Source: Bradyrhizobium cytisi (GTDB lineage Bacteria > Pseudomonadota > Alphaproteobacteria > Rhizobiales > Xanthobacteraceae). Taken from it: a DNA stretch of 64,000 nt. The notes under the pieces were generated by a model that ran no database searches, had not been told where the DNA came from, and saw nothing but the letters and a program-made list of their open reading frames with translations. Within the stretch, counting starts at the first letter, position 1; each line of letters opens with the position of its first letter. The translations under genes were made by a program, and so were the position numbers. Of this stretch, positions 53,993 through 61,900 are shown one piece after another. The stretch spans positions 1-64,000 of the forward strand of contig NZ_VSSR01000007.1 in NCBI RefSeq assembly GCF_008123515.1, in the 5' to 3' direction.

Positions 53993-56900
53993 TTACTCGG
54001 CGGCTTCCTTCACGGTGCCGTGCTCCGACCTCTCGTGTCCTTCGCCCTCGGCGGAGCGGCCCGAGAACAGGTTCGAGAACTTGTCGAGATAGAGGTAGAC
54101 CACCGGCGTGGTGAACAGCGTCAGCGCCTGGCTGACGATCAACCCGCCGACCATGGCGTAGCCGAGCGGCTGGCGGATCTCGGCGCCGGTGCCGTGGCCG
54201 AGCATCAGCGGCACGCCGCCGAGAAGTGCTGCCATCGTGGTCATCATGATCGGACGGAAGCGCAATAGCGCGGCCTGGCGGATCGATTCCTCCGGCGTCT
54301 TCCCGTCGCGTTCGGCAGCGATGGCGAAGTCGACCATCATGATGCCGTTCTTCTTCACGATGCCGATCAGCAGAATGATGCCGATCAGCGCGATCAGGCT
54401 GAAGTCGAAGCCGGCGGCCATCAGGATCAGGAGCGCGCCGACGCCGGCCGAGGGCAGGGTCGATAGAATCGTGATCGGATGGATGTAGCTCTCGTAGAGG
54501 ATGCCGAGGATCAGGTAGACCACGACCAGCGCCGCGAGGATCAGCAGGGGCACGGTGCCGAGCGACTGCTGGAATGCCTGCGCCGTACCCTGGAAGCTCG
54601 AGTTCAGCGTCGCCGGCGCGCCGAGATCGGCCATCGCCTTCTGCACGGCCTCGGTGGCCTGGCCGAGCGCCACGCCTTGCGCGAGGTTGAAGCTGATCGT
54701 GATCGCCGGGAACTGACCCTGATGGCTGATCGAGAGCGAACGGACCGGATCGGTGGTCCAGGTCGCGAACGTCGACAGCGGCACCTGATCGCCGGTCAGC
54801 GGCGATTTCAGATAGAGCTTGTTAAGTGAATCGAGGTTGCCCTGCATCTCCGGCAGGATTTCCAGAATCACGTGATAGCTGTTCAGCTGGGTGAAATACT
54901 GCGTGACCTGGCGCTGGCCGAAGGCGTCGTAGAGCGTGTCGTCGATCAGCTGCGGCTGGATGCCGTAGCGCGATGCGGTGTCGCGGTTGATCTTGAGCTG
55001 GACCGTGGTGCCCTGGGTCTGCTGGTCGGTCGCGACGTCGCGCAGCTCCGGCAGCGTCTGCATCTTCGCGAGAATCTTGGGCGCCCACAAATTGAGCTCG
55101 CCGAGGTCGGCGTCCTGCAAGGTGAACTCAAACTGCGTGCGGGTCGGGCGGCCGCCGAGCCGGACGTCCTGGGCCGCCTGCATATAAAGGCGGGCGCCGG
55201 CGACCTTCTCGAGCTGGGGACGCAGCCGCGCGATGATCTGCTGCGCCGACGCCTGGCGTTCGTTGCGCGGCTTCAGGGTGATGAACATGTTGCCGTTGTT
55301 GCCGGCCCGGCCGCTGCCGCCGATGTTCATCGCCGTGGTCGCGACATCGGGATCGGCCAGCACGATCTTGCCGAGCTCGACCTGCCGCCGCTGCATCTCG
55401 GCAAACGAGATGTCCTGGGAGGCTTCGGAGGTCGCGGTGATCAGGCCGACGTCCTGCTGCGGGAAGAAGCCCTTTGGAATCAGGACGAACAGATAGACCG
55501 ACAGCGCCAGGGTGGCGAAGAAGATGACGAGCGTGGTACGGCGCCAGGCGAGAGCGCGGTCGAGTCCGTATTCATAGCCGCGCAGCATCGCGTCGAACGC
55601 GCGCTCGCTCCACTGATAAAACTTGCCATGGGTCACTTCGCCATGTGAGCGCAGGAAGCGCGAGGCCATCATCGGCGTCAAGGTCAGCGACACGAACATC
55701 GAGACGAAGATAGTCATCGCCAGCACGACGGCGAACTCGCGGAACAGGCGTCCGATGATGCCGCCCATCAGCAGCAGCGGGATCAGCACCGCGACCAGCG
55801 AGACACTGATCGACACGATGGTGAAGCCGATTTCCTTGGAGCCTCTGAAGGCGGCGGCGAGCGGCTTTTCGCCTTCCTCGATGTAGCGCGTGATGTTCTC
55901 GAGCATCACGATGGCGTCGTCGACGACGAATCCGACCGCGATCGTGAGCGCCATCAGCGACAGGTTGTCGAGCGAATAGCCGAATACCCACATCAAGGCG
56001 CAGGCGCCTAGAAGCGCCAGTGGCACCGTGATGGCGGGGATGACGGTTGCCCAGAAACTGCGCAGGAAGACGAAGATCACCATCACCACGAGGAAAATGG
56101 TCAGCAGCAGCGTAAACTGGACGTCCTCGACGGCGGCGCGGATCGTCGTGGTGCGGTCGCTGATCAGCTCGATCTTGATCGCGGGTGGGATTGCAGCAAC
56201 GAGCCGAGGCAGGGTGGCCTTGATCCTGTCGACGGTCTCGATGACGTTAGCGCCGGGCTGCTTGAACACCACCAGGAACACGCCGCGCTTGCCGTTGGCC
56301 CAGGCTGCCTGCTTGGCATCCTCGGCGCCGGTGACAGCCTGGCCGATGTCCTTGATGCGCAAGGGGCCGCCGTTGCGGTAGGCGATGATGACGTCGTTCC
56401 AATCCTTGGACTGCAACAATTGGTCGTTGGCGTAGATCGTGTAGGCGCGCTTGTCGCCGTCGATATTGCCCTTGGGGCTGTCGACCGTGGTGATCGCGAT
56501 CGCGCTGCGCACGTCCTCCAGGGACAGGCCCTTGGCCACGAGTTTCGCCGGGTCGACCTGCACGCGAACCGAGGGCTTCTGCTGGCCGCCGATGAACACC
56601 TGCGCGACGCCGGAGATCTGGCTGATCTGCTGGGCGAGCTGGGCGTCAATCGAATCGCTGACGGTGGTCAGTGGCAGCGTGTCCGACGTCGCCGACAGCA
56701 GCAGGATCGGCGAGTCCGCCGGGTTCACCTTGCGATAGGTCGGCGGCGAGGGCAGGTTCTTCGGCAGCTGGCCGCTGGCGGCGTTGATGGCGCCCTGCAC
56801 GTCGTTGGCGGCGCCGTCGATGCTGCGGTTGAGGTCGAACTGGATGGTGATCGACGCCGTGCCCAGATAGCTCGTCGAGGTCATCTGCGCGATGCCGGGA

Positions 56901-57130
56901 ATCTGGGCGAACTGGCGCTCCAGCGGCTGCGCAACCGACGAAGCCATCGTCTCCGGGCTGCCGCCCGGCAGGTTGGCCGTAATCTGGATCGTCGGGAAGT
57001 CCACCTGCGGCAGCGGGGCGACCGGCAGCAGGGGATAGGCCACGAGACCGACAAAAAGAATGCCGGCCATCAGCAGCGATGTGCCGATGGGATAACGGAT
57101 GAAAGGTGCCGAAATCCCGCCTTCGGTCAT
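53993..57130 (-). CDS. RND efflux pump, MdtB/MdtC type
   Basis: A 1045-residue inner-membrane proton-driven exporter. MdtBC-like N-terminus SAPFIRYPIGTSLLMAGILFVGLVAYPLLPVAPLPQVDFPTI (several helices and porter start) and the proton-relay pair VGFVVDDAIVMLENITRYIE are visible; twelve helices expected. Only one such gene is present, so it would act as a homotrimer instead of the MdtB-MdtC mix. It overlaps the adaptor gene by four bases. Confidence 0.94.
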   Translation of the reverse strand: MTEGGISAPFIRYPIGTSLLMAGILFVGLVAYPLLPVAPLPQVDFPTIQITANLPGGSPETMASSVAQPLERQFAQIPGIAQMTSTSYLGTASITIQFDLNRSIDGAANDVQGAINAASGQLPKNLPSPPTYRKVNPADSPILLLSATSDTLPLTTVSDSIDAQLAQQISQISGVAQVFIGGQQKPSVRVQVDPAKLVAKGLSLEDVRSAIAITTVDSPKGNIDGDKRAYTIYANDQLLQSKDWNDVIIAYRNGGPLRIKDIGQAVTGAEDAKQAAWANGKRGVFLVVFKQPGANVIETVDRIKATLPRLVAAIPPAIKIELISDRTTTIRAAVEDVQFTLLLTIFLVVMVIFVFLRSFWATVIPAITVPLALLGACALMWVFGYSLDNLSLMALTIAVGFVVDDAIVMLENITRYIEEGEKPLAAAFRGSKEIGFTIVSISVSLVAVLIPLLLMGGIIGRLFREFAVVLAMTIFVSMFVSLTLTPMMASRFLRSHGEVTHGKFYQWSERAFDAMLRGYEYGLDRALAWRRTTLVIFFATLALSVYLFVLIPKGFFPQQDVGLITATSEASQDISFAEMQRRQVELGKIVLADPDVATTAMNIGGSGRAGNNGNMFITLKPRNERQASAQQIIARLRPQLEKVAGARLYMQAAQDVRLGGRPTRTQFEFTLQDADLGELNLWAPKILAKMQTLPELRDVATDQQTQGTTVQLKINRDTASRYGIQPQLIDDTLYDAFGQRQVTQYFTQLNSYHVILEILPEMQGNLDSLNKLYLKSPLTGDQVPLSTFATWTTDPVRSLSISHQGQFPAITISFNLAQGVALGQATEAVQKAMADLGAPATLNSSFQGTAQAFQQSLGTVPLLILAALVVVYLILGILYESYIHPITILSTLPSAGVGALLILMAAGFDFSLIALIGIILLIGIVKKNGIMMVDFAIAAERDGKTPEESIRQAALLRFRPIMMTTMAALLGGVPLMLGHGTGAEIRQPLGYAMVGGLIVSQALTLFTTPVVYLYLDKFSNLFSGRSAEGEGHERSEHGTVKEAAE

Positions 57131-58302
57131 TCCTGCTGAACCTTGCTTTTCTGAACCGGATCCGAACTCGCCACGGCCGTCGACACGAGACTTCCGGGCT
57201 GCACTTTGTATTGACCGCCGGTGATGACTTGTTGACCTGGGCTCAATCCTTCCTCGACGACCGAACGTCCGTCGATGGCGTAGTTGACCTTGATCTTGCG
57301 AGCCTCGGCCTTGTTGTCCTGGCCGACGGTATAGGCGTAGAGGCCGTTGGTGGAATGCAGCACCGCGTCATCGGGGACGATGGTCGCATCCTTCAGGGTC
57401 CGCACCAGCAGGCGTGTCGACACCGATTGTCCCGGCCACAGCGTGTGTTCCTTGTTGGCGAACACCGCCTTGAGCCGAATAGTCCCGCTGGTCGTATCGA
57501 CCTGGTTGTTGATGACGGCGAGCTTACCCTCGGCCAGCGTCTTCTTGCCGTCGGTGGTGAACGCAATCACCTTGAGCTCGCCGGACTTCTGGCCCTCGCT
57601 GATATAAGGCAGCTGGTCTTCGGGCGCTGTGAAGATCACCGTGATCGGCTCGACCTGGGCGATGGTGACGACGCCGGTCTGGGTCGAGGCGTTGACGATG
57701 TTGCCGATATCGACTTGGCGCAGGCCGGCGACGCCGGTGATCGGCGACTTGACCTGGGTGTAGTCGAGCTGGGTCTGGGCGTTGGCGATCGCGGCTTCGT
57801 CGGCGGCGATCTGGGCGGTGAGCTGGGCAACGGTGGAGCGTTGCGTATCGGTTTGCTGCCGCGTCGCGAATTCACCGAGCTTGGTGTAGCGCTGCAGATC
57901 GAGATTGGCGTTGGCGAGATTGGCCTCGTCCTGCGCCTTCTTGGCCTTGGCCTGATCGAAGGCGGCCTGGAACGGGCGCGGATCGATCTCGACCAGGAGA
58001 TCGCCTTGCTTGACCATTTGGCCCTCGGTGAAGGCAATCTTGTCGATCTGGCCGTCCACCCGGGTCCGGACTTGTACGGTGTTGAAGCCCTGCACCGTGC
58101 CGAGGCCGGTGAGGTAGACCGGGAAGTCGGCCTTCTGGACCGGCGCAACGCTGACGGGCACGGCGGGGGCCCGCGGCGGACCCTTCTGCGCGGTCTGGGC
58201 TTTCGCGGCCTCAGACGCCGAAAAGCGCTGCCAACCGTAATAGCCGCCTCCGGCCACAGCTGCGATGATGACAATCCACAGGATCGGCCGTGACTTTTTC
58301 AT
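57127..58302 (-). CDS. MdtA-type RND periplasmic adaptor
   Basis: A 391-residue membrane-fusion protein. N-terminal anchor (about 6-25), a basic start MKKSRPILWIVIIAAVAGGG, then VYLTGLGTVQGFNTVQVRTRVDGQI, helical hairpin, LDYTQVKSPITGVAGLRQVDIGN. These are MdtA marks. The ATG at 58302 has only a weak ribosome site, and the frame stays open for 216 bases upstream without homology. It forms an operon with the following pump gene. Confidence 0.9.
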   Translation of the reverse strand: MKKSRPILWIVIIAAVAGGGYYGWQRFSASEAAKAQTAQKGPPRAPAVPVSVAPVQKADFPVYLTGLGTVQGFNTVQVRTRVDGQIDKIAFTEGQMVKQGDLLVEIDPRPFQAAFDQAKAKKAQDEANLANANLDLQRYTKLGEFATRQQTDTQRSTVAQLTAQIAADEAAIANAQTQLDYTQVKSPITGVAGLRQVDIGNIVNASTQTGVVTIAQVEPITVIFTAPEDQLPYISEGQKSGELKVIAFTTDGKKTLAEGKLAVINNQVDTTSGTIRLKAVFANKEHTLWPGQSVSTRLLVRTLKDATIVPDDAVLHSTNGLYAYTVGQDNKAEARKIKVNYAIDGRSVVEEGLSPGQQVITGGQYKVQPGSLVSTAVASSDPVQKSKVQQE

Positions 58303-58700
58303 ATCTATTCGTATCGGCTTGTATGCCCAAAGGAACGAAATGCGACGCCAGCAAACGGGTTCCCGGCGCCTGTTGTATAATACACGCCAAGTTCCAGTGT
58401 AAACAGCACTATCGGTTGAGAATCCTAAACAATTGGAAAGCTTTGCACCCCTTAGGCAGACGGGTGCCGCCGCGGTGTGCAGTGCTGCATTTTCCCGCTG
58501 TAAGCCGGCAAAGTGCAAAAGCTGGGCAGTGCTCGCGGACCGCGTGAGTGGTCACTCATGCGCGTGGCGTTGCACGCGGCAGGACGCATCTTCGATGTTT
58601 CGGAGTAATCGCAATTAGGACGGTTCTAAACCGGCCGTGTGCCGTTTCGGTTGTCAGGAAAATCAGTGTCGTTCATATCGGCCCGCCACAACGGGAGCAT
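58303..58700. other. 398-bp divergent intergenic region
   Basis: The region between the mdtA-like start and the small gene at 58701. I see no convincing gene here; an open frame reaching in from 58548 has no homology and no ribosome site. It carries one ICE-like motif (58614-58630, listed separately) near its right end. The mdtA promoter should lie at the left end; its elements are not clear. Confidence 0.6.
58614..58630. promoter_or_regulatory. ICE/Irr-box-like motif
   Basis: ATTAGGACGGTTCTAAA compared with the rhizobial iron-control element pattern TTTAGAA-N3-TTCTAAA matches 12 of 14 defined bases. It lies 71 bases before the small gene start at 58701 and close to two iron-uptake receptor genes. 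Irr control is inferred from motif only. Confidence 0.5.
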
Positions 58701-58943
58701 ATGATGGACGAGCTGAACGGCAAGCTGATCGCGTGTCAGATTCTGATCACGGGGTTGATCGCACGCGTCGCCAATGAGCAGCGCGATCCCTTGCGCTTCC
58801 TCACCGACTTCCGAGACGAGATCAAAGCCGTCGTCAAAGGCGTCAATATCGCCGGCATGGACAATTCCGATCGCGTGCGCGCGACCGCGCAGCGCACCGT
58901 CGACGAATTGTTTTCGCTGATGAAGCCGCCGAGCAGCGACTGA
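58701..58943 (+). CDS. Small conserved hypothetical protein
   Basis: An 80-residue soluble protein, probably all-helical (ELNGKLIACQILITGLIARVANEQRDPLRFLTDFRDEIKAVVKGV, read here in sub-helices). No family I can name. CGGGAGCAT precedes the ATG. Its position after an ICE-like motif and before tandem TonB receptors suggests iron-linked expression (inference). Confidence 0.65.
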   Translation: MMDELNGKLIACQILITGLIARVANEQRDPLRFLTDFRDEIKAVVKGVNIAGMDNSDRVRATAQRTVDELFSLMKPPSSD

Positions 58944-59036
58944 CGGCTGCGCAAAATGATGCGCGAAGACAAGCGCGGCTGTGTCTGGCTGCTTCAATGT
59001 GTCGCGCGACATTTCGGTTATTTCAGATTCGCAATT

Positions 59037-59053
59037 TTAGAATCGATTTGAAC
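59037..59053. promoter_or_regulatory. Degenerate ICE-like motif before first receptor
   Basis: TTTAGAATCGATTTGAA has an intact left half TTTAGAA; the right half agrees at 4 of 7 positions with TTCTAAA. It lies 125-141 bases before the receptor start. A second, weaker CTAGAGCGATTC follows at 59054-59065. Confidence 0.4.
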
Positions 59054-59177
59054 TAGAGCGATTCAAGTGGTCGCGCGCGCCTGCTCGCATTGACCTGATT
59101 TTTCGTGATGGATAGCACCACCTCATCGTTCGCCGCGCATGTTGCGTATCGACGAACTTTAAATGGGGTGTGTTGGA

Positions 59178-61588
59178 ATGGGGCTCGCGGTGGCTCCGCG
59201 ATCGTTGCGTGCGATCGCGGCAAGAAATTCATTTGAACTCGATGGCAATTCCGGCAAGGCGGTGTCGGCCGTTGCCGGCCTGATTGCGGTGGCGTCGGTG
59301 TCGAGCGGCGCGCAGGCGCAGCAGTCGAGCCTGCCGCCGGTGAATGTCGATGCACCGGTCGAGCGTTCGCGTCCGGCGGCCTCGAAGCCGACGCCGGAGC
59401 AGGTCCGTGCGCGCAATGCGCTTCGCCGCGCCGCGCAGCGCCAGCAGGCGCAGCAGCAGGCTGCCGCTGCCGCACCGGCGCCAGCCGATGCCGTCGATCG
59501 CAATCCCTATGCCGATCCTGCCGCGCCCTACAAGGTCGACCACGTCCAGGCTTCCGGCAAGTTTCCCGAGCCGATGCTGAACACGCCGAAGACGATCACT
59601 GTGCTCAGCAAGGAAGTGCTGGAGGACAAGAACGCGACGACGCTGAAGGAGATCGGGCGCTCGACCGCTGGTGTGACGCTGGGATCTGGCGAGGGCGGCA
59701 ACGCCTTCGGCGACCGCTTCTTCATCCGCGGCTTCGATGCGCGCAACGACGTCTTCATCGACGGTATCCGCGATCCCGCCGTGTCGATCCGCGAGAACTT
59801 CTTCACCGAGCAGATCGAGATTTTGCGCGGACCGGCATCGTCCTATGCGGGCCGCGGCACCGCCGGCGGCGCCATCAACATCGTGACCAAGCAGGCCGGC
59901 GACGTCAACTTCAAGCGGATGGATACCGAGTTCGGGACCGACAGGACCAAGCGCGTCACGCTCGACGTCAACCAGGTCGTCGATCCCTCGTTCTCGGTGC
60001 GCACCGGCGGCCTGTTCCAGGACGCCAATGTCGCCGGCCGCAACTACGTGACCGACGATCGCTGGGGCACCTTCCTTTCGACCAAGTATACCCCGACCAA
60101 CGAGATCAAGATCACGACGAACTACGTCCACACCGATCTCAGCGGTCTGCCCGATTTCGGCGTGCCCTATTACAAGCAGGGCAACGTGCCGGCGACGTCG
60201 GCCGGCATTCCGCGCGGGACCTGGTACGGCTTTCTCAACCGCGACTTCCAGACCGCGCGGCAGGATTTCGGCACTGCGACCGCGGAGTACAAGGTCAACG
60301 ACGCCATCACACTGAGCAGCAAGGTGCGCGGCGAGCATTCGCTGCTCAACTATATCGGCACGCTGCCGCAAAACCCGGTGACGACCAACATCAATCCTCT
60401 GCTCTGGACCACGACGGCGAGTGCGCAGAGCCGCTATCAGACCGTGGATGTGTGGGCCAACCAGAACGAGGCCACGTTCAAGCTCGACACCGGCGGGGTC
60501 AAGCACACGGCGGTGTTGGGCGTCGAATACACCAACGAGAACATCTCGATCGACCGTTATTCGGGCCTCGCATCGGAGCTGGCCGGCGCCGGCTTCACGA
60601 GCAACGGGGCTCTCCCGGGGATCAATCTCTACTCACCCCAGTCCACTTATGTCGGTGGCTTCGGTACGCCGTCGCTGACGGGCAATCCGACACGCTATGG
60701 CGTCAACACCAGCAGCGTCTACGTCATGGACACTGCGAACTGGCAGGACACCATCATCGTCAATGGTGGCATCCGCTATGACGGCTACAGCATGAGCTCG
60801 TCCACCAACGCGGCCTATCTGAAAATGAACTCCGATCTGGTCAACTACAACGTCGGCCTGGTCTACAAGCCGACGTCGATCGGCAGCATCTATGCGGCCT
60901 ATGCGACCTCGGCCAATCCGTTCGGGTCGGAGCTTGACGCGACCGCCACCGATTACGGCGGCGTTCCCGCCAACACGACCGTTCTGCTGGGACCCGAGCG
61001 CAACAAGGCGGCCGAGGTTGGCACCAAGTGGGAGCTCGCCGATCGTCACCTGCTGGTCAGCGCGGCGCTGTTCCAGACCACGAAGGACAACGCGCGCGAG
61101 ACCAACGCCGCGGGTTTGCTGACCTCGAATGCGGCCTACCGCATCCAGGGCATCGATATCGAGGCCGAGGGCAAGATCACCGATCGCTGGAGCATCTTCG
61201 GTGGCCTAGTGCTGAGATGCAGTCCAAGGTGACGCAGAGCAACATCGCCTCCAATCTCGGTCTGCAACTCGCCAACGTCGCGCACCAGTCGTTCAGCATG
61301 CTGACCAAGTACAAGTTCGACGGCGATTGGGAAGTCGGCGGACAGGCCGTGTACCGCTCCAAGGTCTATGGCGGCACGTTCGCGGCCAACACCGGCAACG
61401 AGCTACCGAGCTACTGGCGCTTCGACGCGTTCGTCGAGAAGAAGATCGACAAAAACTGGACCATGAAGTTCTACGCGCAGAACCTCACCAACAAGCTCTA
61501 CTACGACACGCTCTATCGCAGCGCCGTGCCGTTCGTCGCGGTCGCGCCGGGGCGGGCGTTCTATCTGATCACGACGGCCAAGTTCTGA
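59178..61588 (+). pseudogene. TonB-dependent siderophore receptor, frameshifted
   Basis: An outer-membrane ferric-siderophore receptor. Signal region (ASVSSGAQAQ), an Arg/Ala/Gln-rich linker, plug domain (KTITVLSKEVLEDK, GNAFGDRFFIRGFDARNDVFIDGIRD, LRGPASSYAGRGTAGGAIN) and most of the 22-strand barrel are intact. The frame breaks at 61214-61217 after WSIFGGLVL: removing a duplicated GA restores MQSKVTQSN and the rest to the C-terminal Phe at 61588. The repaired protein would be 802 residues, normal for the family. As read it stops at 61232, losing the last strands and the essential C-terminal Phe. The start is aligned to the next paralogue. Confidence 0.87.
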
Positions 61589-61611
61589 TGAAGTTCTGAT
61601 GAAGTTCTGAT
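61580..61611 (+). repeat. Three tandem 11-bp repeats at the receptor stop
   Basis: AAGTTCTGATG repeats at 61580-61590, 61591-61601 and, lacking the last base, 61602-61611. Each holds a TGA stop overlapping an ATG, giving successive Met-Lys-Phe ORFs after the natural stop. Confidence 0.9.
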
Positions 61612-61628
61612 TGCGCCGATCCAAACCC

Positions 61629-61654
61629 GGGGTGCCTGCTACGGCAGGTATCCC
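61629..61654 (+). terminator. Hairpin with UACG tetraloop after first receptor
   Basis: An 11-bp stem (61629-61639 with 61644-61654, two G-T pairs) closed by TACG, a stable UNCG-type loop. No T-tract follows, so it may protect mRNA ends or terminate weakly. The rest of the roughly 310-bp gap (61589-61900) holds the ICE-like array listed separately and no gene. Confidence 0.5.
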
Positions 61655-61718
61655 TCTGCGTCCGTCACCCATTGCGATGCGCGAGAGCCGGCATTGCAGG
61701 GTCATACACCGGCTCCAG

Positions 61719-61780
61719 TTTAGAACGCCTACAAACTCGAATTTAGAACGGTTCAAGCTCGAGTTTAGAATCGTTTTGAT
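61719..61780. promoter_or_regulatory. Array of three TTTAGAA half-sites before second receptor
   Basis: TTTAGAA occurs at 61719, 61742 and 61764, spaced 23 and 22 bases, about two helical turns. The middle copy continues CGG-TTC like the ICE pattern TTTAGAA-N3-TTCTAAA. It lies 120-180 bases before the receptor start. The spacing could let several Irr dimers bind on one DNA face. Confidence 0.45.
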
Positions 61781-61900
61781 CTGGATCGATTCAAGGTTGC
61801 TGCTGCCGTGACTTCGTTGACCCCCTTTGCCCCGCTCGTTACCACCAGTGTGTCGCATTGTCGCAATGCGACACACTGCAGAAATGAAATGGGGCGTAGG

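Noticed and set aside
58548..58700. Upstream extension of the 80-residue gene at 58701
   Set aside because: The added 51 residues are not protein-like and would bury the ICE-like site; the inner start has a ribosome site.
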